From Candidatus Sediminicultor secundus (lineage in GTDB: Bacteria; Atribacterota; JS1; SB-45; 34-128), in the NCBI GenBank assembly GCA_002849045.2, contig NCRO01000014.1, positions 1-5,682 on the forward strand: DNA of 5,682 nt, in the 5' to 3' direction. The position numbers and the translations under genes are program-made. The stretch's first letter is position 1. Each line of letters opens with the position of its first letter. Under the pieces are notes generated by a model. It was not told the origin of the DNA. It saw nothing but the letters and a program-made list of their open reading frames with translations, and searched no databases. Positions 1 through 5,502 of the stretch are shown here, in pieces.

Positions 1-8
1 CCTCCTTT
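1..8 (-). promoter_or_regulatory. Ribosome binding site of a minus-strand gene starting left of the window
   Basis: The first eight bases read AAAGGAGG on the minus strand, a near-perfect Shine-Dalgarno site. Its start codon would lie a few bases beyond position 1. The AT-rich stretch from about 9 to 90 would then be this gene's leader and promoter. TATAAA (38-43) and TAGAAT (51-56) on the minus strand are possible -10 boxes, but neither has a convincing -35, and in DNA this AT-rich such matches are cheap. The gene itself cannot be seen. Confidence 0.5.
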
Positions 9-66
9 CTTCAAGTTTGAATTCATTGCGTATTTTCTTTATATTAATTAATTCTACAAATTTTTT

Positions 67-82
67 AAAAACCCTCTTTTTT
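67..82 (-). repeat. 16-nt repeat upstream of a minus-strand gene, copy 1
   Basis: The 16 bases AAAAACCCTCTTTTTT (plus-strand reading) recur exactly at 4339-4354. Both copies lie upstream of a minus-strand gene start: the off-window gene here, and the 4286/4177 genes there. On the minus strand the element reads AAAAAAGAGGGTTTTT and sits in the -35 region relative to possible -10 boxes. It could be a shared promoter element, an operator, or a low-complexity coincidence. Confidence 0.35.
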
Positions 83-132
83 TTATAAAAATTAGATAAA
101 ATTTTTATTTTTTATTGAAACACTTTGTTATT

Positions 133-315
133 AGTCGTTAGTTTTAAATGCAAGATACAAAATACGAGTTAATTGACCAATTCGTAGGAAAAGAGCCTAT
201 CCCATCTATAATGTTATTGCGAGTGAGCGAAACGATCAAAGCGATCTCATTTTGTATCTTGAATTTATTCTCTGTATTTTCTTCACTAAACACTAACGAC
301 CATCGACTAACGACT
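133..315. repeat. Nested palindromic intergenic element (MITE/REP-like)
   Basis: Two nested pairs of inverted repeats bound this element. The outer pair is AGTCGTTAGT (133-142) against ACTAACGACT (306-315), with an extra ACTAACGAC at 292-300. The inner pair, 145-163 against 249-267, matches at 18 of 19 positions. Between the inner arms is GCGAGTGAGCGA (219-230) followed by GCGATCTC (241-248). This resembles, from memory, the ATTGCGAG...GAGCGAA...GCAATCTC palindromes scattered between genes in many bacterial genomes. There is no transposase, so the element would be non-autonomous. A 68-codon frame (148-354) crosses it but resembles no protein and has no ribosome binding site. The element ends just upstream of the promoter of the CBS-transporter operon and might affect it. 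Confidence 0.6.
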
Positions 316-323
316 GTTCGGGC

Positions 324-351
324 TTGCGAAAAACATAAAAAGGAATATAAT
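324..351 (+). promoter_or_regulatory. Sigma-70-type promoter of the CBS-transporter operon
   Basis: TTGCGA (324-329) and a perfect TATAAT (346-351) are separated by 16 bases. Transcription would begin near 358 and give a leader of about 25 bases before the TTG start at 384. The leader carries the Shine-Dalgarno site AGGGGGGA (371-378). This is the best promoter match in the window and lies directly downstream of the palindromic element. Confidence 0.6.
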
Positions 352-383
352 TAAGAAAGATTTTTAATTAAGGGGGGATAACC

Positions 384-824
384 TTGAAAATAAAAGAAGT
401 TATGATTCTGGACCTAACTTCCGTATCTACCGATACCCCTATAAAAGAGGCCGTAAAGATTATGAGCCTACAGCGTATGGTGGGATTACCGGTAGTAGAT
501 AATAATCAAAATGTCATTGGAATAATCACGGAAAGCGATATTGCCAAGGCCTGCTTGCCTGGCTACTATAAAGAATTACAAAATCCATCTTTTATCCCCG
601 ATTTCGATCAGTTTTCCCAGCAAGCTAAAAAGATTGCTCACTTTCCGGTAAAAGAATTTATGACCAGAGAAGTTTTTACGGTAGAAGAGGATACCAGTCG
701 AACTGAAGCAGCAAACTTACTGTTTAGAAAGCGTCTTAGAATTTTGCCTGTGGTAAGGGAGAGGAAATTAGTAGGCATATTAACTCCTTCATCTTTATGT
801 AAAAATGCAATGGAAGAAGATTAG
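384..824 (+). CDS. Tandem CBS-domain protein, likely regulator of the adjacent transporter
   Basis: This 146-residue protein consists almost entirely of two CBS motifs. CBS1 spans about residues 1-56 and includes GLPVVDN and IGIITESDI. CBS2 spans about 87-141 and includes VKEFMT, ILPVVRERKLVGILT and PSSL. A roughly 30-residue linker rich in aromatic and polar residues joins them. CBS pairs (Bateman modules) usually bind adenosyl nucleotides, and some respond to ionic strength. CBS1 keeps the ribose-contacting Asp (D52 in TESD), while CBS2 has TPSS in its place, so there may be only one good nucleotide site. No enzymatic domain is present. Translation starts at TTG: no in-frame ATG lies nearby and a strong AGGGGGGA site precedes it. 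The stop lies 19 bases before the transporter gene, which suggests an operon and regulation of the transporter in trans. The role is inferred from context; the family is clear. Confidence 0.9.
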   Translation: MKIKEVMILDLTSVSTDTPIKEAVKIMSLQRMVGLPVVDNNQNVIGIITESDIAKACLPGYYKELQNPSFIPDFDQFSQQAKKIAHFPVKEFMTREVFTVEEDTSRTEAANLLFRKRLRILPVVRERKLVGILTPSSLCKNAMEED

Positions 825-843
825 ATCGGGGAAGGAATAATCA

Positions 844-2118
844 ATGAATCAAACACTTATAGCCCTAACAATATTTATAACTACTCTTATATTTGTTAGC
901 CTGGAAAAGATTAACCGCACGGTGATTGCTTTAAGTGGTGCTCTTCTTTTCATACTGTTAAAAATATTAACGCAACAGGAGGCTTTTTTAGCCATAGACT
1001 TTAATACTATCGGCCTACTTACCGGAATGATGGTTATGGTCTCTATAATCAAAAGAACCGGCTTATTCCAATATCTGGCAATCAAAATATCTAAGCTTGC
1101 TCACGGAAATATCTTTTACCTCTTATTTTTTCTGAGTGTTATTACCGGAATCCTATCCTCGATTCTGGATAATGTCACTACCATAATATTAATTGTCCCT
1201 ATAACTTTGGCTATCTGTGAAAACCTAGAAATATCCCCCGTGCCTCTGGTGCTATCTGAAATATTCGCTTCTAACATAGGAGGAGCGGCAACCCTTATCG
1301 GTGACCCTCCTAACATAATAATCGGAAGCGCAGCCCATCTGTCTTTTATGGATTTTATTATAAATCTTGCTCCTTTCGTCCTGATTTTATTAATTCTCTT
1401 GCCGTTCTTTGTCAGGCTATTTTATAAAAAGGAAATGTCTCAAAATATTAAGGAAGCCTGGGAGAAAGTAGAAAAATTCGATGAAAAGAAAGCAATTGAA
1501 GACCCCGTATTATTAAAAAAATCTTTAATGGTCTTTTTATTAACCATATCAATCTTTATCTTCCATCATAATTTGGGTTTAGAAGCGGCTACAGTGGCTT
1601 TGGCAGGAGCAACTCTCTTGCTTTTAGTCAGCAACATAGACCCGGCAGAAACTTTCTTAGAAGTAGAGTGGTCTACCCTCTTCTTTTTTATCGGACTCTT
1701 CGTGGTAATAGCAGGAGTAGAAAAAGTGGGAATCATTCAATGGCTGAGTAATAAAATCATTACTCTAACTAAAGGAAACCTTACCCTTACCACTATGGCA
1801 GTTTTGTGGGTCTCGGGAATCACCTGTTCTTTTATTAATAATATCTCCTATACCATCTCTATGGTTCCGGTAATTCATAATATCGGGGCAGCAACTTCAT
1901 TTAACCTCAACCCTGTCTGGTGGGCTTTATCCTTGGGTGCCTGTCTGGGAGGAAATGGAACTTTTATAGCAGCAGCTGCTAATTTAGTAGGAGTAAATAT
2001 ATTAAAAAGACAGGGTCGGATAATAACCTTCAAGGATTTTTTTAGAATCGGCCTTCCGATAATGTTAATGTCTATTATTCTATCTTCAGCCTATCTCTTC
2101 CTAAGGTATTTATTATAA
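844..2118 (+). CDS. ArsB/NhaD-family (SLC13-like) ion transporter
   Basis: This 424-residue integral membrane protein has about 11-12 hydrophobic segments in two inverted halves, joined by a charged loop (about 194-226). Each half has a broken-helix and re-entrant signature of the ion transporter superfamily. In the first half these are SSILDNVTT (105-113) and a segment at 142-161 with SNIGG, TLIGDPPN and IIIG. In the second half they are SFINNISYT (329-337) and LGACLGGNGTF...ANL (364-381). The family (COG1055; arsenite permease, NhaD Na+/H+ antiporter, eukaryotic P protein) exports arsenite or exchanges Na+/H+, or takes up anions in SLC13 relatives. Substrate cannot be read from sequence. 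No arsR, arsA or arsC lies nearby, which argues mildly against arsenic resistance. The length is normal, the gene is intact, and its start has a GGGGAAGGA site at 828-836. It is co-directional with the CBS gene. Confidence 0.9.
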   Translation: MNQTLIALTIFITTLIFVSLEKINRTVIALSGALLFILLKILTQQEAFLAIDFNTIGLLTGMMVMVSIIKRTGLFQYLAIKISKLAHGNIFYLLFFLSVITGILSSILDNVTTIILIVPITLAICENLEISPVPLVLSEIFASNIGGAATLIGDPPNIIIGSAAHLSFMDFIINLAPFVLILLILLPFFVRLFYKKEMSQNIKEAWEKVEKFDEKKAIEDPVLLKKSLMVFLLTISIFIFHHNLGLEAATVALAGATLLLLVSNIDPAETFLEVEWSTLFFFIGLFVVIAGVEKVGIIQWLSNKIITLTKGNLTLTTMAVLWVSGITCSFINNISYTISMVPVIHNIGAATSFNLNPVWWALSLGACLGGNGTFIAAAANLVGVNILKRQGRIITFKDFFRIGLPIMLMSIILSSAYLFLRYLL

Positions 2119-2125
2119 TACTAAC

Positions 2126-2204
2126 AATAAAAAAGGGACGGGCTACTTTTTCGTAAAATATTAAAATAAAAATATACGAAAAAGTAGCCCGTCCCTTTTT
2201 TATT
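2126..2204. terminator. Bidirectional terminator formed by a perfect 30-bp inverted repeat
   Basis: The arms at 2126-2155 and 2175-2204 are exact reverse complements, with a 19-base AT-only loop. The GC-rich core GGGACGGGCTAC is flanked by six A on the left and six T on the right. It would therefore work as an intrinsic terminator for the transporter operon and, on the other strand, for the phosphatase gene ending at 2217. The arms are much longer and more perfect than most terminators need. The AAAAAGTAG of the right arm recurs in the repeat at 5587, so this may be a mobile or repeated palindrome recruited as a terminator. Confidence 0.85.
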
Positions 2205-2216
2205 TACCTGTTACAC

Positions 2217-2864
2217 CTAAATTTGATTTATTTCTTTTAATGTGCCTATTACATCAATCCCCAGGTTTGCAAGCCTCTCATAATTATGATGTCCATTTGC
2301 AATCAGCAGACAATCGCAGCCAATGTGTTTTGAAACATCGTAATCATGGATAGTGTCCCCCATAAGAAGTACTTCTTGCGGATTTAAATTTAATTCAGCT
2401 ATCCATTTTATTCCTCTTTCAATTTTACTCTCGGCATAGTGGTTTTCCAAACCTATTATTTTACTAAAATACTTATCAATACCATAATATTTAATCTTTT
2501 CCATAAGGACATCTTCTTTTGAAGCAGATAAAATTGATTGAGATATTCCCCTATCTCTTATCTTTTTTAACACTTCTTTTACTTCATCAAATAATTTACA
2601 CTCATTAAAACGTTGGTAATATTCGCTTATAAACTCATTAGTAAGCTTTTCAAATGATTCATCAGAAAAATCAAATCCAAGTTTTGAATAATATTTTGTT
2701 ACCGGGAAATCAAAAATTTCCCTATATTTTTTCAAATCTATCCTTGGCAAGTTGCGTTTCTTTAACATCTTATTCATTATTTCCACTACTAACCATACAT
2801 CATTTATCAATGTTCCGTTCCAATCCCAAATAATATGCTTATACTTGACTATCTTTTCTATCAT
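2217..2864 (-). CDS. HAD-superfamily hydrolase, phosphoglycolate phosphatase-like
   Basis: This 215-residue protein has all four HAD motifs. Motif I is WDWNGTL with nucleophile D14, motif II is S113 in ILSAS, motif III is K147 in ESKIERG, and motif IV is GDTIHDYD with D170 and D174. A helical cap of about residues 20-90 between motifs I and II fits the Gph/PGMB-type (C1 cap) phosphatases, which remove phosphate from small phosphorylated metabolites in the cytoplasm. The usual second Asp of DxD, the general acid/base, is Asn16. DWNGT variants occur in a branch of the family, so this need not mean loss of activity, but the substrate is unknown. The start ATG at 2864 has only a weak site (GCGAG, 2872-2876), suggesting modest translation. 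The gene appears more AT-rich than its neighbours. It is convergent with the transporter and shares the terminator at 2126-2204. Confidence 0.88.
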   Translation of the reverse strand: MIEKIVKYKHIIWDWNGTLINDVWLVVEIMNKMLKKRNLPRIDLKKYREIFDFPVTKYYSKLGFDFSDESFEKLTNEFISEYYQRFNECKLFDEVKEVLKKIRDRGISQSILSASKEDVLMEKIKYYGIDKYFSKIIGLENHYAESKIERGIKWIAELNLNPQEVLLMGDTIHDYDVSKHIGCDCLLIANGHHNYERLANLGIDVIGTLKEINQI

Positions 2865-2892
2865 TCATAATCTCGCTTAATAAATATTATAG

Positions 2893-2920
2893 AATATCAA
2901 GGGTCCGTCTCCTTGATATT
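2893..2920 (-). terminator. Hairpin directly after the TPR gene
   Basis: AATATCAAGG (2893-2902) pairs perfectly with CCTTGATATT (2911-2920) across an 8-base loop. It begins at the base after the TPR stop codon. On the minus strand it is followed by a T/A-rich run (TTCTATAATATTTATT) without a strict U-tract, so it is a plausible but imperfect intrinsic terminator. It could instead separate the TPR and phosphatase transcripts only partly, or protect the 3' end. Confidence 0.55.
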
Positions 2921-4177
2921 TTATTTATAAATCATATCAAATAATCGTTCTGCTGTCTCCTGATCTAAATCTTTGAGAATTTTATATTCGTCCAGGGCAG
3001 CATTTTTATCCCCCTGAACCAGATAAATCATTCCCAGGCTATAGTGGGCAAAAGTATAATCCGGCTGGATACGTATAACCTGTTCAAAGGCTTCAATAGC
3101 TTTGTCATAATCCTTTAATTGGCTGTACGCCCATCCCAGTCCATAATGAAAATCTGCATCTTCCGGATTTTGTTTAACCGCCTCCTTAAAAGCATCAACA
3201 GCTTCCTGATATTTTTCCAGTTCTCCATAAGCCCACCCTAAATTATAATAAATATAAGTGTAATCAGGATCGATCCGAATAACTTCCTGGTAAGCCTCTA
3301 TGGTTTTCTCATAATTCCCTTTTTTATTATGGAGCCATCCTAAATAGAAAAAAGCATCAGCATATTGGGGATTCTTTTGAGTTGCTTTTTTAAAGCTTTC
3401 GATAGCGGCGTCTTCATTATTTTCCATTTTCCGGTAAATCATGCCTATGGTGTAATAAATTTCATCAGCGGAATCGGGTAGGAAATTTGCAGCCTTTTCC
3501 AGGTTTTCGACAGCTTCAGGATGTTTTTCCATTTTTTGGTAATTCATTCCTAAATGATAAAACGCCCTGCCATAATCCGGTTGGAAACGTACAGCTTTTT
3601 TAAAATTATCAATTGATTTCTGATACTCGTCGATTTGCTCATAAGTAATTCCCAAACCATAATAAGTTTGAGCATCATCGGGGTCAAGTAGTAAAGCTTG
3701 CTGAAAGGCAGCAATAGATTCATTATATCTTTCTAATTCATTATACGCCAATCCCAGGCCATAATGGGCACTGGCAAAATCTGGCTTACTGCGAATGGCC
3801 TGTTTAAAGGCTTCCAATGCTTCCTTCTTTTTTTGAAGCTCCAGATAGGAAAGCCCCAATTCGTAATAAGCGGAACTATAATTAGATCTTAAATTGATAG
3901 CATTTTTGTAATGGGTTATTGCTTTTTCAAATTGACGAGTATTTCTAAATATTTTTCCGATTTGGAAATAAGCTTCTGCGTGACCCGGGTCTAATTCGAT
4001 AGCCTGTTGGAAATAAGTAAGCGCTTCTTCGTATTGCTTTTCATTTTCTAATAAATAAACACCCTGAAAGTACAGTTCTTCTATTGATTTATCCTGACTA
4101 AAACTGACACTACTGCCCGAAGCTACAAAGATAATAATCAAGACCAAAGAAATAATGAGTGTATGTGGATTTTTCAT
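2921..4177 (-). CDS. Exported protein with eleven TPR repeats
   Basis: This 418-residue protein has an N-terminal signal sequence: a hydrophobic run at about residues 6-24, then SFSQDK with likely cleavage near 27-28. From about residue 31 to the end it is a continuous array of eleven 34-residue tetratricopeptide repeats. Typical units contain YYGLGxxYxxxxxYxxAIxxFxxAxxxxPDY. Unit 7 has one extra residue and the last unit is followed by a short helical tail. TPR solenoids bind protein partners; here the array would act outside the cytoplasmic membrane, in the periplasm or at the cell surface. No catalytic domain is present, and the partner is unknown. The ATG at 4177 has a near-ideal AAGGAGG site (4184-4190), and an in-frame stop lies one codon upstream, so the start is well fixed. 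The first 68 bases overlap the signal-peptide ORF at 4110-4286 in another frame, suggesting coupled translation. Confidence 0.9.
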   Translation of the reverse strand: MKNPHTLIISLVLIIIFVASGSSVSFSQDKSIEELYFQGVYLLENEKQYEEALTYFQQAIELDPGHAEAYFQIGKIFRNTRQFEKAITHYKNAINLRSNYSSAYYELGLSYLELQKKKEALEAFKQAIRSKPDFASAHYGLGLAYNELERYNESIAAFQQALLLDPDDAQTYYGLGITYEQIDEYQKSIDNFKKAVRFQPDYGRAFYHLGMNYQKMEKHPEAVENLEKAANFLPDSADEIYYTIGMIYRKMENNEDAAIESFKKATQKNPQYADAFFYLGWLHNKKGNYEKTIEAYQEVIRIDPDYTYIYYNLGWAYGELEKYQEAVDAFKEAVKQNPEDADFHYGLGWAYSQLKDYDKAIEAFEQVIRIQPDYTFAHYSLGMIYLVQGDKNAALDEYKILKDLDQETAERLFDMIYK

Positions 4178-4286
4178 TCCCTACCTCCTTAAACTCTTCA
4201 TAGGAATTTTCCTCCTGTGCATAGGAGACAATTGCTGTTAAAGCCAAAACTGATACTAACATAAAAACTATAATTAACTTTTTCAT
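4110..4286 (-). CDS. Small signal-peptide ORF overlapping the TPR gene start
   Basis: This frame encodes 58 residues. It starts MKKLIIVFMLVSVLALTAIVSYAQEEN, a textbook signal peptide with a Lys-Lys n-region, a hydrophobic core and an SYA-Q cleavage site. A polar stretch (EENSYEEFKEVGNEKS) follows, and then a tail that is simply the TPR gene start read in another frame. It has its own GAGG site (4294-4297) seven bases before the ATG. Its last 23 or so codons overlap the TPR gene, whose ribosome binding site lies inside this frame. I do not recognise a family. It could be a leader ORF coupling translation to the TPR protein, a small secreted peptide, or the surviving 5' end of an exported-protein gene whose remainder was lost. 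The strong site and signal peptide make translation likely; a function for the product is open. Confidence 0.5.
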   Translation of the reverse strand: MKKLIIVFMLVSVLALTAIVSYAQEENSYEEFKEVGNEKSTYTHYFFGLDYYLCSFGQ

Positions 4287-4318
4287 AAAATAACCTCAAC
4301 TCTTTAATTTTCTAACAT

Positions 4319-4324
4319 TTTATA
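4319..4324 (-). promoter_or_regulatory. Extended -10 promoter element for the small ORF and TPR gene
   Basis: The minus strand reads TGGTATAAAATG, an extended -10 (TGn plus TATAAA at 4319-4324). It would place transcription start about 26 bases before the ATG at 4286. No good TTGACA-like -35 is seen. The 16-base repeat AAAAAAGAGGGTTTTT (4339-4354) covers that region instead. Confidence 0.4.
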
Positions 4325-4338
4325 CCACAAAAACAATG

Positions 4339-4354
4339 AAAAACCCTCTTTTTT
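4339..4354 (-). repeat. 16-nt repeat upstream of a minus-strand gene, copy 2
   Basis: This is an exact copy of the 16 bases at 67-82, in the same orientation. It lies 14 bases upstream of the extended -10 of the small ORF/TPR unit, where a -35 or activator site would be expected. It also abuts the end of the gene fragment at 4357-4500. Confidence 0.35.
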
Positions 4355-4356
4355 AG

Positions 4357-4500
4357 CTAAAATTCCTTAAAGATTCTGGCTAAAGATTTACCGGGTGCTT
4401 TTAAATCCAAATCTAAAAAATACCCAAAGGGAGTTTGCCGCGTCTTATAACCCGTATTTTCTAATCGCTTTTCAGCATTATTAAATATTAGCTTCGTTAT
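4357..4500 (-). pseudogene. C-terminal fragment of an unidentified gene
   Basis: An open frame of 47 residues ends at a TAG (4357-4359) and begins at an in-frame stop (4501-4503). It has no ATG, GTG or TTG near its beginning and no ribosome binding site. The translation looks like genuine protein, with a compact charged and aromatic pattern (AEKRLENTGYKTRQTPFGYF, then DLDLKAPGKSLARIFKEF). That suggests the 3' end of a gene whose 5' part was deleted or replaced, perhaps when the nitroreductase gene next to it (33 bases away) arrived. I do not recognise the family. Part of it (4387-4413) resembles 5503-5531 on the other side of that gene. Confidence 0.45.
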
Positions 4501-4532
4501 CTAATGATATCTCTTTATATTTTTTTAATCTT

Positions 4533-5279
4533 TTATTGAACTTTTCCAACGGGCGCCATATAAATGGTAAATTCCTCCACACCATCAATCCCCAGAACGC
4601 TATCTGCAAATTCCTGATCATAAGCAGCAATAGCACAAGTCCCAGCACCAATTGCTTCACACGCTAGGTAGAGGTTTTGACAAACATGGCCGGCATCCAG
4701 GGCTATCACTTTGTAAGATGCCCTGCCGTATCGCCATTCCATGCGTGCCGGTATCGTCGTCCAAATAAAGGTCACTGCGCTTTTGCCAGCGAATGATTGA
4801 CCAAGGGCAGCCTGGGTTAGTAACCCCTCAAGATGTTTGTGTTTAGCCACTTCAACCAGTTGATGACTCATCGGTAAATAACAATAAATCGCCTTGGGAA
4901 TCCCCTCAATCTTGAAAGCCGCAATATAGGTTTCCAGAGCATGTCTACATCCGGCTGAAGGCACGGTTCTGTAATTTCTAGTTGCAGATCTTTTTTCTCG
5001 AAGACCTTGAGTTGCCCATAGAAGAAAAGAAAGTTCTTCGAGTTTTATTGTATCTTCAGTGTAAGACCTTCTCGATTTCCTTTGAGCAATCGCAGCCTCG
5101 ACACTTACTTCATGAATTGATTTCCAATCCCCCGGTTTGACGAGATTTATTTTTCTATCTTCAGGATTACAAGGCTTTTCTGCCGGTGGTGGTTTGATAC
5201 CTCTGCTCTGGTCTGTGGTCGAAAAATCAATCGTTTTCCGAATACTGTCCTTAAGAAAGTCTCTAAATTTTTCAGACAT
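4533..5279 (-). CDS. SagB/ThcOx-type nitroreductase-fold oxidoreductase
   Basis: This 248-residue protein matches the SagB/ThcOx branch of FMN-dependent nitroreductases. An N-terminal extension with a Pro-rich stretch (GIKPPPAEKP) is followed by RKSRRSYTED (67-76), where the Arg/Ser residues contact FMN phosphate. WATQGLR (88-94), TVPSAGCRHALETY (105-118), GHVCQNLYLACEAIGAG (197-213) and the C-terminal APVGK complete the family signature. In peptide-toxin clusters such enzymes oxidise azolines to azoles, but no YcaO cyclodehydratase, precursor peptide or exporter is visible here. A stand-alone redox role is equally possible. I place the start at ATG 5279, which has a GAGG site (5288-5291) at good spacing. 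A TTG six codons upstream lacks a site. The gene seems richer in GC than the phosphatase and is bracketed by gene relics, consistent with acquisition by transfer. Its own promoter is not clear. Confidence 0.87.
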   Translation of the reverse strand: MSEKFRDFLKDSIRKTIDFSTTDQSRGIKPPPAEKPCNPEDRKINLVKPGDWKSIHEVSVEAAIAQRKSRRSYTEDTIKLEELSFLLWATQGLREKRSATRNYRTVPSAGCRHALETYIAAFKIEGIPKAIYCYLPMSHQLVEVAKHKHLEGLLTQAALGQSFAGKSAVTFIWTTIPARMEWRYGRASYKVIALDAGHVCQNLYLACEAIGAGTCAIAAYDQEFADSVLGIDGVEEFTIYMAPVGKVQ

Positions 5280-5330
5280 AGAAATATCCTCTTTCAAATT
5301 TCAGTTAATACTTTAGTAACACATATTCTA

Positions 5331-5350
5331 GGAACAGGGAACCGTCCCCC
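5331..5350. repeat. REP-like GC-rich repeat
   Basis: GGAACAGGGAACCGTCCCCC stands out as GC-rich in an AT-rich region. It closely resembles, from memory, GGGGACGGTTCCCTGTTCC repeats found in many copies in genomes of anaerobes and often near REP-associated Y1 transposases. It lies where the proteinase remnant at 5359 loses its similarity, so it may mark an insertion or deletion junction. Confidence 0.5.
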
Positions 5351-5358
5351 GTTTCTTT

Positions 5359-5454
5359 TCCTGGTGTATGTAAAATAATATCAATTGGTAAATCCGGATC
5401 GATCAACCTTTTCGCCTGCAACACAGCTTAGGAATCTTCAATATTGATCTACCT
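5359..5454 (-). pseudogene. Remnant of a serine dehydrogenase proteinase (SDH_sah/PF01972-like) gene
   Basis: Read on the minus strand, 32 codons give R-stop-INIEDS-stop-AVLQAKRLIDPDLP then IDIILHTPG. This matches, from memory, the RYINIEDSE..LRAIRLT..DLPID(L/I)I(L/V)HTPGG block of the ClpP/crotonase-fold SDH_sah membrane proteinases. The two stops sit where Tyr (TAG, 5449-5451) and Glu (TAA, 5428-5430) are expected, each explained by one base change. The similarity ends exactly at HTPG, where the family continues with a second Gly and the catalytic core. Beyond that point lies the GC-rich repeat at 5331-5350. Upstream of the Arg no further match is seen. The piece is clearly dead: it has two stops, no start, and lacks the active-site region. 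Confidence 0.6.
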
Positions 5455-5502
5455 TTAATGTTTGAGACAATTCTTTTAATTTATTACATTATAACGAAAC
5501 CC

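Noticed and set aside
148..354. 68-codon plus-strand open frame
   Set aside because: It runs through the palindromic element and the promoter, has no ribosome binding site, and its translation resembles no protein.
849..1316. Minus-strand open frames of 78 and 66 codons within the transporter gene
   Set aside because: They are shadows of the well-supported transporter frame and have no start signals or recognisable product.
844..2118. Arsenic-resistance operon (arsB)
   Set aside because: The transporter family fits, but no arsR, arsA, arsC or arsM is nearby and the partner is a CBS protein, so the name arsB is not justified.
2921..4177. Regular repeats in the DNA suggestive of a CRISPR or tandem satellite
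   Set aside because: The periodicity of about 102 bases is the coding of eleven diverged 34-residue TPR units, not a DNA repeat array.
5280..5297. TTG start for the nitroreductase six codons upstream of the ATG
   Set aside because: No Shine-Dalgarno site precedes the TTG, whereas the ATG at 5279 has GAGG at 5288-5291 with good spacing.
4533..5297. Thiazole/oxazole-modified peptide biosynthetic cluster
   Set aside because: Only the SagB-like enzyme is present. The small ORF at 4110-4286 is a signal-peptide protein without a Cys/Ser/Thr-rich core and is not a convincing precursor.
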